A DNA stretch of 64,000 nucleotides from Ctena decussata. Lineage: Eukaryota; Mollusca; Bivalvia; Lucinida; Lucinidae. Every line of letters begins with the position of its first letter. Position 1 is the first letter of the stretch. The DNA lies in the NCBI GenBank assembly GCA_963989385.1, contig OZ022501.1, positions 86,226,979 through 86,290,978 on the forward strand, in the 5' to 3' direction. Below, one piece after another: positions 20,580 through 31,830 of this stretch. The position numbers and the translations under genes are program-made. The notes beneath the pieces were generated by a model, which was not told where the DNA came from, ran no database searches, and was given only the letters and a program-made list of their open reading frames with translations.

Positions 20580-20812
20580 TTGCGACACGACGAAACCAAC
20601 AAAGTGGTTGTGCGCCAAGCACAGACTCGGATCAGGCTTGGCATCCGCCCAGTCTTACCAAACACTTTGCTGTCTGCATAGAGGTAGCTTAGACCCTTAG
20701 CTAGCCTTAAGGCGCTAAGCAAAGAGTCTGATCAGACTGGTCGGCTGTCCAGACTCATCTGAGTCTGCGCTGGGCACACAACCACTTTGTTAGTTTTCTC
20801 GTGTCGCAGCTC
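20580..20812. mobile_element. Palindromic 235-bp MITE, copy 1
   Basis: The arms read GCGACACGACGAAACCAACA on the left and their complement on the right (TTTTCTCGTGTCGCAGCTC). Inner arms pair through CAGACTC.GATCAG motifs, with a short unpaired centre containing GACCCTTAGCTA. It belongs to a seven-copy family in this window (also 36501, 37364, 54228, 59573, 60926 and a partial copy at 63260). It has no coding capacity. Confidence 0.9.
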
Positions 20813-21522
20813 ATTTATGCATGGTGACTCTTCTGACCTTATGAATTAGATGAGTCCGTTCATAGTTTCGGGATGTCTGGTTTATTTATTTTCATCACAG
20901 TAGATTCTATTTAAGAAATGCTTTTATACAGTAGTAAAAAGCAAAAGCAAAAGGTTTGCCCCTTAAAAAAGTTGGAGAACGTAGCCTCACTCTTAAATCT
21001 ATTTGGCTATATCACTATGCATTACGCCAAGGTGAGTAAGTAGATTCATTCACTAGGTGTGGGAAGGGGCGGGGAGTTCAACTCTTTAAGAATAGTCCTT
21101 TTTCACTTTTTCAGTAGGAAAAATAGAAATGAGTTAATTCATTCATTTCACTCCCACGCCCCATATACATGTAAACGGGAGTGATCTCCCTTTGAAGGGT
21201 ATGCATTTAGATAAATATGTCAAAATTTTAAATGTTTGCTTCAACACCTAATTTGGTTTAGAAACGTTCCTGCAGTTGTTCAAAGCAACGTTTACTTAAG
21301 GAAGTCGTTAACCTAGGACTTTTTATGTCTGCTGGTTCACAACAATCAATTTAGCTAAAATTTTGGCTGGATAAAAATCTAAGGAGGTTTTCATTCACCT
21401 TACGATTTTGTCTTCTTCTTTTTTTCTTTTGGCAAACAAATGGCAGTGTTTTTATATATAATACGTTTGAAAATTTAACATCTCATTAACTTACGAGGTC
21501 GTTAGTTCTGAAAACTTGCCCA

Positions 21523-21658
21523 GAGGTTATAAACATTGTGAATAATCTCAAACTCAAAATAAAGCACACTGATTGGCTGCTTCCGAGCATGTGCTCGGAA
21601 GCAGCCAATCAGTGTGCTTTATTTTGAATTTGAGATTATTCACAAGTTTTATAACCTC
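21523..21658. mobile_element. 136-bp near-perfect palindrome (MITE)
   Basis: GAGGTTATAAA at 21523 mirrors TTTATAACCTC ending at 21658. The arms run almost perfectly to a centre near 21590 (GAGCATGTGCTC). It could extrude a cruciform. It lies about 250 bp before the candidate exon at 21902. Confidence 0.9.
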
Positions 21659-21901
21659 GAACCCAGGGCTCTGGCTTTCATGCAAAAATTGCAACTGAAC
21701 ATGAATTTCTGATGCATTGACATATTCTATGCCCCTTGGGTGGCTCCAGATTTAAACACGTCCCTCGAAGTCCATAAGTTGTTAATGCATAGAAAATCAT
21801 ATTTGATCCTTTTGGAACAATCCTTCAGGTGACTGCACAAATGCATAGGTGATCTGAGGTTTTCGTGTTAGCCCTTTATTTCGTTTGTTTTCGTTTTGTA
21901 G

Positions 21902-22009
21902 CTTACAACAGTGGGATGGAGGAGTTTGGGAAAGAAATAGAAGCGCTATGGCAGATTTATGGTTACTATGCAGTAATAGGGCATCAGGCAGCAGTTGAAT
22001 CCGACACTT
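21902..22009 (+). CDS. Candidate host exon, 108 nt
   Basis: A pyrimidine-rich TTTCGTTTGTTTTCGTTTTGTAG acceptor-like tract (shown here as the region 21879-21901) precedes the segment, and a consensus GTAAGT donor follows at 22010. Only one phase is open: two bases complete a codon, then YNSGMEEFGKEIEALWQIYG onward, and one base is left at the end (phase 1 to phase 1). The peptide is acidic, then hydrophobic and aromatic, and is not repeat-derived as far as I can tell. I do not recognise the family. Upstream exons are not evident in the window, and the first exon may lie to the left of the transposon stack. Confidence 0.5.
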
Positions 22010-22446
22010 GTAAGTTTGTTACCTTATTGTATCTAGAGCTGTTCCATTACAGAAATGGTCTATCACTTTAGGCACCGAACAGCAGACGACAAAATGTACG
22101 TCTGTAAAAAATTCAAAACTGTTTCGTCTAAGCTGTATCATATTGAGCATTCAAAGACTAGAGAGAAAACAAATGTAGATCTAGATGAGGCGGCTCATAT
22201 TGAGACGCCTCATCAGGATCTTTGATGTTTGCAAATTCTGCTATTTTCATCACCGTTGCTTAAAGTGTTGATTAACCTGTCTGGCAAAAATATCTTACCG
22301 GAACTCCAGTGTAAATACGAAGAGATATGGTGTAAGAATTATACACTCAGGTATACATATATTTAATCCAGAAATATACATGTATAACAATAGTACACGG
22401 ATGTCCCCGCCTAGTGTATTGAGTAAGACGGCGACTCGATAAAGGT

Positions 22447-22633
22447 ACAGTAAAACCTGCCATAGTGGCAACCTCTATTAAGCAAACAACATGTATTAAG
22501 CAAGCATGCATTCAGTTCCCAAAAACAGGCAAATACATTGAAATGTACTTGCATTAAGCAAGCACCTGTCTTAAGCAAGCAAATTTCGATTACGCCTTAG
22601 GTGCTTGCTTAATACAAGTTGGACTGAACTGTT
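22447..22633. repeat. Short inverted repeat with ATTAAGCAAGCA units
   Basis: Four to five copies of (A/C)TTAAGCAAGCA lie on the plus strand, and a complementary TGCTTGCTTAATAC lies near the right end. ACAGT at the left mirrors ACTGT at the right. It looks like a MITE remnant. Confidence 0.5.
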
Positions 22634-22979
22634 ACTTGTAGGATAAATAGGTTTATATAGGCAGTCTTGTACAATATAAAATAACAAAATGAAATATAAG
22701 TTAAACTGAATTCCATTTATTTTGAGGTCAAGTAAATTCCATTTATTTTGCAGTCAAACGTCCTGTCACATTTCACTGCAAATTCAGATATATTGTTATT
22801 TCTGTTGCACCAAAACCAGACACTTTCATGCAGCTGAGTATAACTGAAGGGTGTATTCTCTATAATTGTATCACGTCTTTCTTGAGTGACTTGTAGGTTA
22901 TTCCGTGCCACAAACATTTGTCTGTATCTATTAAAGAATATGCACTAAGTATAAGTTTGCATTGTCACGTTGACATTTG

Positions 22980-24350
22980 AGCTTCCTATATGGTTCTTTA
23001 TGACATACAGTTTTGATCCGATGATCATTTGTGCCAAGTAATAAATGAAGTCCCGCTATGGAGGGAAACGTTATGGACCAAACACGAACATAATTTCACT
23101 CACGATATCCACAGACGGAATGTACACAAAGTTTAGATGCACAATGTGACATTGGCCTTTGGGCTAGCAATTATATATCTTTTTTCAGTGACACCATTTG
23201 TCACGATGATCATTTATGCCAAATATGCAGGATAAAGTAATAGACCGGATACAAATATGACACGAACATGTTTCATTAGAGTCGTTTCATATACATGTAG
23301 TTTAAGTGCCCACTGCGATCTTGACATTTACGCTAGTTACATGCTCCTTGCGCGCGCAGCAAAATATTACTGGAATCATGTGTTGTGCAACTCTTTATGT
23401 CGTTTTCTATTCTTTTCTCTAAAGCCTTTGTATTTAATGACAAAAGGCATTTATCTGGGTCATGGCAACTATTTTTGTAATTTCTATGGCCACTGGAAAA
23501 AACAAATTGTGTCATGGGATTTTTTTCATAAGCCATGGCCGGAAAAGTGACCGCGGTCGAAAAAAATTGGCCATGGGTCACATTGTAAAATAACTACAAA
23601 TGGTTGATAGAAACGGGCATGGCCTTGATAAGCAATGAGCAGTAATGAGTATAATTAGTGAAAATACACTTATTTTAGTTTGTCACTTATTTTCCCATGG
23701 CCAAGAGATTGTGCCATGGCCATGTGGTTTTGCCACAGCGGCGGGCTTTTCTCGTGGGAACCTTGATTTTCCTGATAGGAATTCGATTTTACCCGTGGGC
23801 AATCAGTTTCCAAATTAATTTATTTTTCTTTTTAATTTTGTTGGGGTGAGGAGGGGTGTATATTTTATTTAAAAAACAAAAAGCAACCTTTTTACGAAGC
23901 TCTAAATACGTACAAAAAATACACACAGTTTTAGTTCTTATCTCTCTTAGAAAGATGTCCTGAGATTGTCAAATACATGTACCGGTGCGACAGAAAAATA
24001 CCGGTTTTTGTTTATGGTTTTTGCAGTGACACCATTTGTCATGATCATCATTTATGTCAATAGTATGCAGGAAAAGGTTATGAACAGGAACATGTTTTCA
24101 TTTTAGCCTATTCATATAATTTAAATGCGCACTGCGATCTTGACCTTTAAGCCGGTTTCATGGTCCTTGCGCGCAACAAATTGTCTTACCAAATAATTTT
24201 GAAATCTCGTCATGCAGGGCAAAGTTATGAATCAGATGCGCACAGTTTTCGTTGTAATCGCAGTCTCATCATGGAGACAGTCCTAATGTAGAGTAACGGA
24301 ATATGTTTCAATTGAAATTTCACTAAGATATCCCGAAAGTACTACATCTT
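22980..24350 (+). repeat. Degenerate tandem or duplicated repeat, about 200-bp phrases
   Basis: The phrase GTGACACCATTTGTCA..GATCATTTATG.CAA recurs near 23188 and 24026, with a weaker copy near 23015. The phrase CACTGCGATCTTGAC recurs near 23310 and 24130. It is interrupted by the CCATGG-rich stretch at 23520-23725. No gene is supported. Confidence 0.5.
23450..23730. other. Cluster of GGCCATGGCC-like palindromes
   Basis: CCATGG or GCATGGCC-type motifs occur near 23534, 23571, 23617, 23695 and 23714 in an otherwise AT-rich stretch. Confidence 0.5.
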
Positions 24351-24359
24351 ATCTGGATT

Positions 24360-24720
24360 ATTCTGGAGCAATGGTATACACATGTACAAAATAAAGATGA
24401 CCCAGTAAAATGAACATGTGAAATTTTAAGCGTGCCTGCGTGTATAAAAACACAGGTATGCCCGTGAAATGAGCACATGGGCATGTGAAATTAGAAAAAT
24501 ACCGACGTGTATAGAATAAGATATACCTATAAATGTACAAGTGCACATAGTGAATTTAAAGTGTTTAAAATGCAGGCGTAACCTGTAAAATGTACAAATG
24601 AGAGCGAGTGAAAGTTCAGGCCTACCTACAATTATTCAACTAAAGATGTGCCTGCAAAATGTACAATGGAGCATGTAAATTAACATGCATATCTACATGT
24701 TTAAAATGTTCGATGTTCAA
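24360..24720 (+). repeat. Irregular minisatellite, left block
   Basis: Loose repeats of TGTAAAATGTACAAATGAGCATGTGAAATT-like phrases (given here in short form) with period about 60-70 bp. The same composition resumes at 27680-28235, so the LINE sequences between appear to be insertions in one array. Confidence 0.5.
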
Positions 24721-24730
24721 GTCATTCGTT
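24721..24730. other. Target duplication of RTE-like LINE, left
   Basis: GTCATTCGTT, repeated exactly at 26793-26802 on the other side of the LINE. Confidence 0.9.
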
Positions 24731-26792
24731 CTATTCTATTCTATTCTATCCCATAACCTTACTAGGTCGTTGGGGCACCACAGCTGACTTCAAAACAATC
24801 CCTTTCCACCTTGTCCTGTCTTCAGCTGCCCTAGTTGAGCTGGCAAAATCCATTCCAGTCCACTCCTTGATATTGTCTTCCCACCTCTTCTTCTGTCTAC
24901 CTCTTCGTCTTTTTCCTTTCACTGTGCCCTGAAGAATTGTCTTTGCTAAACCAGAAGACCTTGAGACGTGGCCAAACCAACTTAGTTTCCGTTTCTTGAC
25001 CAGCGTCAGGAGTTCATCATATTCTCCAATGGCTGCTTGGATCTTCCTGCGAACCTCCTCATTGGTTATATGGTCCTTGTACGAAATGTTCAGTAACCTT
25101 CGGTAGCATCTCATCTCAAAGGCCTGTGTTCTTTTCTCTAATTCTGCTGTCAAGGTCCATGATTCACAGGCATACAGAAATATGGAAATGACAAGGGAGC
25201 GCATAAGTGTCACCTTTGATCCAAGAGATATGTTGTTATCTCTCCAAATTGGTTTCAGCTTGGCAAGAGCTGAAGTGGCTTGTGCTATCCTTGAGAGAAC
25301 CTCCTGTTTTGAGCCATTATCTGAGACAACTGCTCCAAGGTATTTGAAGCTGCTTACAGTACCCAGCTTCTGCCCCTTTACCTTGATCTCCCTCTGGATG
25401 CCATCTGCGCTGTTTGTCATCAGTTTGGTCTTCTCAGCACTGATCTCCATCTTATACCTTGTGCAGGTCCGGTCGAGACTTTCAACTAGAGCTTCTAGTT
25501 CCTGCTCTTCCTCAGCAAGAGCGTCTATGTCATCGGCAAACCGCAGGTTGGTAATATTTCTGCCGCCTATGCTAACCTTTCCGTCATGTTCTTCCAGAGC
25601 ATCGGACATGATCCGTTCGAGAAAAATGTTGAAGAGGGTGGGTGACAGAAGACATCCTTGTCTTACTCCAACTGTTGTTCTGAACCATTCTTCTGTGCTG
25701 CCATTTAGCAGGACTGCACTTGTAGCCTTGTCGTATAGCTGCTCAATGGTGCGAACTAGGTTTGCATTGATATTGTACTTCCTCATGGTGGCCCATAAGG
25801 CTGCATGCCATACCCTGTCAAAGGCTTTTTTGAAATCAATGAAGACATGGTACAGATTCTGCTGATGTTGGAGATACTTTTCACACAGGATTCTAAGGTT
25901 GAAGATCTGTTCTGTGGTGCTCCTTCCTGCTCGGAACCCAGCCTGTTCCTCAGCGATTATCTCTTCGGCTTGTGGCTTAAGCCTGTTCAAGATAACTTTC
26001 AGCATGACTTTGCTTGAATGACTGATGAGGCTGATGGTTCTGTAGTTCTGGCAGAGCTGTAGGTTGCCCTTTTTAGGGAGAGTAATAATCAGCGACTGAG
26101 TCCAAGGGGTAGGCCATTCTCCTGTTCTCCAGATCCTGTTACAGATATCTGCTAAAACGTCAATCATGGTCTCCCCTCCAGCTTGAACAAGTTCTGCTGG
26201 TATATTATCAACTCCGGCAGATTTTCCCTTCTTCAGTGCTGCTACTGCAATCTCAACTTCCTCACGAAGGATCGGTTGTTGATCTTCATCTGGGGGCTGA
26301 CTGCAGTCCAGAACCGTATTGTCACCATCAGTCTCATGGTTGTATAATTCTGAGCAATATTCTGTCCATCTGCTGAGAATCTCTTGTTCTTCTGTAAGGC
26401 ATTTCCCAGACTTGTCCTGGATAGTTGTGGATCTACCCTGTTTCTCTGAAGTTAGATCCTTCACCAGCTGGTATGCTTTCTTGCTGTTGTTTTTGTTCAG
26501 GCAAGTTTCGATCTCCTCGCACTGACTAGCTATCCAGTCCTCCTTCGCTTTCTTCACTGCCTTCTGAATCCTCTTGTTTGCTTCCCTGTATTCTTCTGCT
26601 CCTCCTGCTTCATACCTCTTCTTCTTCAAATTTCTCCTCTCATCACAGAGGTCGAGAACATCTCTAGTGACCCATGGCTTTTTCCTGCGACGTTCCTTCC
26701 CAAGTATCTCACTGGCTGCATCAGTCACTACTGTATTGTAGGTGGTAATCATGGTATCTATGTCCATGTCATCATCCCTCAGACAATGAGTG
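24731..26792 (-). mobile_element. RTE-like LINE, 5'-truncated
   Basis: The element is bounded by the 10-bp duplication GTCATTCGTT. Its 3' end is a short GAATA tandem tail that overlaps the stop codon, leaving almost no 3' UTR, as in RTE-type LINEs. The endonuclease region is missing, so it was 5'-truncated on insertion. The frame is open throughout, which suggests a young copy. Confidence 0.9.
24746..26792 (-). CDS. LINE reverse transcriptase (5' truncated)
   Basis: About 682 residues from the truncation point. The ATG at 26795-26797 lies in the target duplication and is accidental. Order: a basic helical linker (about 30-110), then the reverse transcriptase with KKGKSAGVDNIPAELVQ, LPKKGNLQLCQNYRTISLIS, EEQAGFRAGRSTTEQIF, FIDFKKAFDRVWH (motif A), GVRQGCLLSPTLFNIF and RFADDIDAL (catalytic box). 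A thumb follows with KYLGAVVS, then a C-terminal region with HVSR and a KGKRRRGRQKKRWEDNIKEW stretch. The catalytic residues look intact. RTE is my best clade call from the tail and the C-terminal motif; related clades are possible. Confidence 0.9.
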
Positions 26793-27091
26793 GTCATTCG
26801 TTAATGATAGAAAAAGGGAGACATCAGGCTGCTGAAAGAAATTTACGATTCTGTCAATTATGTTTGAAACGAAACGCATATAATATAGAAGATAAATTTC
26901 ATTATCTCTTTGTTTGTCCGTTGTATAAAGATGTTAGAGATGTATATTTTAAACCACAGTGGAACAAAGATATGATAACTGTTAATATGTTTTATACCAT
27001 TATGTCGCAAACTGATAAGCATTCAGTTATTTCTATCTCTAAGTTTTTTGGTAAGTGCATTCTCACACGAGAAGGATTTGTTACAAACTGA
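26793..27091 (+). pseudogene. LINE reverse transcriptase C-terminal fragment
   Basis: About 100 residues, ending at a stop at 27091. It includes SLMIEKGRHQAAERNLRFC, then CQLC and EDKFHYLFVCPLYKDVR. This C-x2-C...H...C cluster is usual at the end of CR1/L2-type reverse transcriptases. The first Met in the frame belongs to the neighbouring RTE element. The polymerase domain is absent. Confidence 0.75.
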
Positions 27092-27640
27092 TACATAACT
27101 TTGATACCGTGAATCTAGTATTATTTGCGACTGTTTTACTTTTGTGAGACAGTAACGTTTCATGAAGCTGAAACAGTCGGCAAATAGTTGTGGCATTTAT
27201 TAATACAGGCAAGCATTCTTGAAACTTTACAAATATTTTTTCTCTAGGGTGAAATCATGAAAATGAAAATATTTGCCGAATTGTTCCGGTTTACGATATG
27301 TTACAGCTATATTACAATTGACAGTCTATTAGATATGCAATCTCGGACAGTTTCTCGTAAAAGTGCGTCAACATGACGTAATTTCGCCGTACGAGGTTCG
27401 CAATTGTCATTTCACTGTGGCATTTGCGAGCTTCATGCGACAACATTATTACGAGACTGGCCTGATTGCTGACATGATATTTTATCGTGGTACACTCGCA
27501 TGAAGTGTCTCTAATATGGTACTTTCGGAAAAGAACTGAACAAACTTACATTTATGTCACATGTATTTGAATGTCACTTCTACTGTTTGTATCAAACTGC
27601 TATGTATTATGGGCCGGTGGCCTTTTCATAACGAAATAAA

Positions 27641-27675
27641 CTATGTTATGTTATGTTATGTTATGTTATGTTATG
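27641..27675 (+). repeat. TTATG tandem tail
   Basis: About six TTATG units follow AATAAACTA. They form the 3' tail of the plus-strand LINE fragment. Confidence 0.9.
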
Positions 27676-27679
27676 ATAA

Positions 27680-28235
27680 AATACAGATGTGTCTGCAAAT
27701 TTTACAAAAAATTAATAAAAATGTGGGATTACAAGTGTAATTGCATGTATAGAGATGTATCTGTATAATACTGTGCATTTAAATTCTCATGTGTACATGT
27801 ACCTGTATATATCAAGTACAGGCGTACATTAAAGTGTACACGGTTCTTGGTTCCAGACGCGTTTGAAGTCAAGAATCTTTTTAAAATTTATGTAAACGAG
27901 GTTCATATCATTGCCTATTTTCTTCTAATTTCTATGACACACAGTCTTTCAATACCACCCATACATCGTCCTGGTGTCACTAATCTTCTGTTAAAAAAGG
28001 ACGTAAAATCGCAAGTCACCAATCCATCCATTACAAATATACAAGTAAGCATGTAAATTTATATATTCGTATGTACCTTCATGTGAAACTACATGAATGA
28101 AAATAAAGGTGTACTTGTAAAATTTACAAATGAGCATCTTAAACTACAAGCGTACATACATGTACATTTAAAAAATACAAATGTAACTGTTAAATGTTCA
28201 ACTGTATACATGAAATTACAAGCGTAACTATTATT
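27680..28235 (+). repeat. Irregular minisatellite, right block
   Basis: Continues the TGTAAATTTACAAATG-like phrases of 24360-24720. It contains a SINE 3' fragment at 27955-28035. Confidence 0.45.
27955..28035 (+). mobile_element. SINE 3' fragment
   Basis: TCGTCCTG.TGTCAC...CTGTTAAAAAAGGACGTAAAATCGCAA matches the 3' part of the SINEs at 31831 and 40240 (shown in abbreviated form). The tRNA-like head is missing. Confidence 0.6.
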
Positions 28236-28313
28236 TTTGAGATATTAATTCCCTTCACAATATTATTTATACTTGTACTATTATGAACTGAATTTTCTCT
28301 TTGTCTTTTTCAG

Positions 28314-28328
28314 GGACGCCATTTTGTT
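28314..28328 (+). CDS. Candidate 15-nt microexon
   Basis: A strong pyrimidine tract (CTCTTTGTCTTTTTCAG, 28297-28313) is followed 15 bases later by GTAAGT. The length is a multiple of three and it is open in phase 1, the phase left by 21902-22009 (it would encode W-T-P-F-C). GTAAGT alone is expected by chance about every 4 kb, so this is tentative. Confidence 0.3.
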
Positions 28329-28360
28329 GTAAGTACAAAGAATTGCCACAGACAACAGAA

Positions 28361-28364
<4 letters not shown>

Positions 28365-28405
<41 letters not shown>
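28365..28405 (+). repeat. TC microsatellite
   Basis: About 20 uninterrupted TC units. Confidence 0.98.
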
Positions 28406-28406
<1 letters not shown>

Positions 28407-28499
28407 ATCACACAATAATATAACATCAGATATTTAAGCTCGAGAAATACATTAAAAGAGTTGTATGGTGCCTCTGCGGCACAAATATGGTGTACCAAC

Positions 28500-28740
28500 A
28501 GGTCAAAAGCACCGATACGAGTCGACCCGTATTTTTGGAATATGGATCGACACGGGTTTACCCGTATCCCGTATTGTTACGGGTTGACACAGGTCGAACC
28601 GTAAATTTGCGGATCGATTCACGGGTCGACCCGTATATATACGGTCATATTTACGAGCCGACCCGTAAATCTACCCGCAAATTTACGGGTCGACCCATAA
28701 AAATACGAGTCGACCAGGGTCGACCCGTACAAATGCTAGA
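28500..28740. repeat. Cluster of GGGTCGACCCGTA-like palindromes
   Basis: At least eight variants of (A)CGGGTCGACCCGTA occur in 240 bp, in both orientations because the core is palindromic. They alternate with ATATTTACGG-like AT spacers. Short frames across this block lack protein features. Confidence 0.75.
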
Positions 28741-29271
28741 AGCTTTAGCAGGACCCGTGTGCCATTTATCTCAGGTCCAGCAAAAGTCGTACACAAACGG
28801 AGGCAATGTCTCGACATGACTGAAATACAGCTTGCTGGGACTGAACAGCAGATGTTAAAGATGAACGCACTTTGCATGCCCAGATCAGACGCTGTTCCTG
28901 AATTTTAGAGGCGCGTGTCTTCTTCCACAAATAGTATTTTTATATGCTATATTAGTTCTTATAAACGTCATCGTCCTAATAAATGCACCCCGCTTCTTCT
29001 GCCTCATTCCCGAATATTATTTTATATCAAATTGCCTATATTCCTGTTTGAGTCTGTGGATAAGATACATGGAGCTCTTTTTAATGGGATCGACTCTTCA
29101 GGAAAAGAGTTTGGTTTTAGAAAAAAAAAAAACTCTACTGAGAAGAGAGGCAAAAATATAGAATTGCTTCCTCTGAAAACTTCCTATTCACCTTATTACT
29201 GTTTATTACAGTTTTTTAATGGTAGTGGATGATTTACTTCTCTTTAGACTCTTAGTAACACTGCCTTTTCG
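28741..29271. other. No supported feature
   Basis: A 105-codon plus-strand frame (28915-29232) exists, but its composition is lysine, phenylalanine and tyrosine rich without motifs. I do not call a gene. Confidence 0.4.
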
Positions 29272-29690
29272 TACAATACAAATTTAAAGAGTAACTACAC
29301 TTCAGGAACTGACTGAATCAGATCCGAAACTCTATCCGCAACATCAAAGGAAAAGATTGACTAAGACATCCCAACAAACAATAAATTACCAGTGATAAGC
29401 CGTGTCAGAAGATCTTTCCCAAATAGGTGGTAACTCAACTATCTTTACTGAACTAAATAATTTAGACCAACAGAATGGTTACAACAGACTTAGCAAATTA
29501 TACGAAAAACATTTAACAACTAATTTTACCCGTTTTCTATTTTTATTATAGAAGGGTTAAAATGATAACACAATAAGTTAAACAGCATCGAACATAAAAC
29601 AAATGCAACCGCAACGAAAGTACCGCCTTGGGACGTTCAGTAATAACTACTGGGGTCAGTAATAACTACAACACCGCCGAGGCGTACAGG
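29272..29690 (-). mobile_element. Penelope-like element 3' end, reverse copy
   Basis: The reverse complement of this stretch matches 51060-51490: the phrases CCAGTAGTTATTACTGA, AAGGCGGTACTT, TAACCCTTCTATAATAAAAA and TTTATTGTTTGTTGGGATGT all recur. No reverse transcriptase coding is left. Confidence 0.85.
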
Positions 29691-30680
29691 CTTTATACGG
29701 TAAATATGTCGAAAGATAGTGTGATATTTTGGCTACTAACACTGTATTTTCAGACATTTGACATTGGTCAATACATGATTTTATGATTTTATATATTTTT
29801 ATGTTGTGTTGATAAAGGACCTCAAACAGTATTTATAGGTTATTGAATTTAGATTATTGTGAAATATTTGGCACGAGTTCATATGGCGAAGGACGCACGA
29901 GCTTGCATCTCCGTCATTATGGTAAAACGATCATAAACACCTTTTTTTATTTTTTTTTTTATTTGTTAAAACAAAACTGACATATTGGTCGTGATGAAAT
30001 CGGCCAGTCGTGGAGCTGTCTAGGTATAACATAAACTACCAATGTCTACCATATAAAGATCCTAAGTTTTCGGGCAGATAGGTCTGTACAAATAGCGGAA
30101 ACCGAGATCAGATTGCTCCTCAGGAACCTGTCTGATTAGGGTCCAAACAGTTCCCATTCAATCTGCCCATTTGTTAGGCATTACTCTATGGTAGAACTGG
30201 AATAACAGGGGAATGGGCAAGGGTCATCTGTGTTTGCAGCAGGTGGGGATTTGGGGTGTGTTTTTTTTTCTTCTTTGCTTTATTCTCCTATATCCCAGAT
30301 CTATCTATTTCTTTTTTTTTTCTTTCTCTCTCTGTCTGGATGACGGCTTGATAAAGACTTAAATTGTCAAAGAGCCGATAAATCCAAAACAACCAACCAA
30401 CTAACCATTCACGGGAAAATAATTCGGCGAGTGTCATAAAATTCATATGTAACATTCTGTTTATGATATCACCCTTTAAAATGGGATTTTCACGCCTTCA
30501 AACTGAACATTATTTTAATAAAATACGCATTGATGGTATGGACATTGTCAATGACGTTACATGTACGCGCCAAAGTGTTATTACACATGTGGTCATACGT
30601 TTTTTATGACACGACGATATCCATAGCGTAAACAAGTCTTAGCTTTTTCGACCCCGAGGAACCAACCAGTCTGCCAAAGA
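29691..30680. other. No feature seen
   Basis: AT-rich with several T-runs. No coding, TIR or tandem structure is supported. Confidence 0.5.
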
Positions 30681-30834
30681 TGAAAGGTTGCTTGGGTCCA
30701 TATTTCGGTTCTTCAGCTGTAGACTATCTTTCCAACGTGCCTCAGCATGTCACCCACATATCATGTGTATTATGAGAGTACACACATACATGCAAAGTGG
30801 CTTGCTGAGGCACGAGGCGGGGCATACATGTACG

Positions 30835-30868
30835 AGAGTGTGTGTGTGTCGGGGGGGGGGGGGGGGGG
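30835..30868 (+). repeat. GT run followed by an 18-G run
   Basis: GTGTGTGTGTC precedes an uninterrupted run of 18 G at 30851-30868. Such runs are prone to sequencing length error. Confidence 0.95.
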
Positions 30869-31007
30869 TATGTATCTTTAAATCGAATCTTACTTCCTTG
30901 ACGTATGATTATAATTCTGGCTTTTTCCACCAAATATTGAAGTCTACGTAACGGTTGTAAAAAGGTCCTTTTATAATTAAAGTTAAATACTATTCTTATT
31001 ATTTCAG

Positions 31008-31022
31008 CAAAGGCAGCGGAGT
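31008..31022 (+). CDS. Candidate 15-nt microexon
   Basis: The segment lies between TATTCTTATTATTTCAG (ends 31007) and GTAAGT (31023). The length is a multiple of three and phase 1 is open (it would encode S-K-A-A-E after a leading T). It has the same design as 28314-28328. Tentative for the same reason. Confidence 0.3.
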
Positions 31023-31114
31023 GTAAGTAGCAACACGTTTTATTTTTGCATTTGTGAGTGAATTTTAGGCATGCCAAGCAAACTGTTCTGACTGAAACAG
31101 CATATATTGTTCGC

Positions 31115-31597
31115 CAGAGCCCAGGACCACAATCACTGCTTAAAGGTCACCTTAACTTTCAGGGAGGTACTTCTGGATCATGAAATAATGCGTTTAACAA
31201 GTATTTTTCGAAACGATATTCTGTTTCGTCGAATGAGAACATCTCAGACATGTCTAAAAGCTTAAAATTTCATAGTTAATGTTAGTTACACGTTTAAAAA
31301 TACACCCTTGAAATCAGAATTAAAGTGGCATTATATTTAAGAAACGATTTCAATTCTAGGCCCTGAACCAAGGTTCACAATCATTCCTTAAACGTAAGGA
31401 CGAAATTTTCAGGTTTAAATGAAAAGCTTACAAAAACGAAACTTATTTAACTTGTCTTTGCCATTACATCTCCATAAACATTGTCAGTAGGATCACTCTC
31501 AATGTGATTTAAACAGAGATTTTAAAGTGAAATTTCCGACCTTTAGGATATTGTTGCCCTTAAACTGAGGAATGATTGTGAACATGGGCCCTGGGCG
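31115..31597. repeat. Inverted-repeat element with GCCCAGG ends
   Basis: The left end (GAGCCCAGGACCACAATCACT) and the right end (reverse complement CAGGGCCCATGTTCACAATCAT, abbreviated) share GCCCAGG...TTCACAATCA. A third related phrase, GGTTCACAATCATTCCTTAA, sits near 31373. Probably a MITE. Confidence 0.5.
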
Positions 31598-31830
31598 TGT
31601 ATGCAAGGATACGATGTGCCGTAAAGAGTCTAGATATTGGTATATCTAAGTTTGCGCAAACAATGTGACGAAATTGCTCTCCTCTTGGAAAAATACGAAA
31701 ACTATTTGTCCAAACTTTTGTCCAAGAATTTTGACAGTAGCCAGTCATTCTGCCACGCTAGATGTTGCCACCATTGGAATTTGATGTTTATCAAAGATTG
31801 ATGGTAATTGCCGACTGATCTTCATTTGCT

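Larger units (their letters stand above)
24700..27675 (+). mobile_element. Older LINE 3' end, interrupted by the RTE-like element
   Basis: A second LINE on the plus strand keeps only its last coding part and 3' UTR. The coding part crosses the RTE insertion: a few codons left of 24731, continuing at 26793. Its 3' tail is a TTATG repeat at 27641-27675. CR1/L2-like is a reasonable class, but not fixed. Confidence 0.75.

Noticed and set aside
20901..21031. Possible exon between TTCATCACAG and GTGAGTAAG
   Set aside because: In the phase needed to join the exon at 21902 it contains a stop near its start. It stays possible only as a non-coding exon.
25182..25865. 227-codon plus-strand frame
   Set aside because: Antisense shadow of the LINE reverse transcriptase on the minus strand.
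28915..29232. 105-codon plus-strand frame
   Set aside because: Composition follows the AT-rich, A-run sequence. No motif and no splice context.
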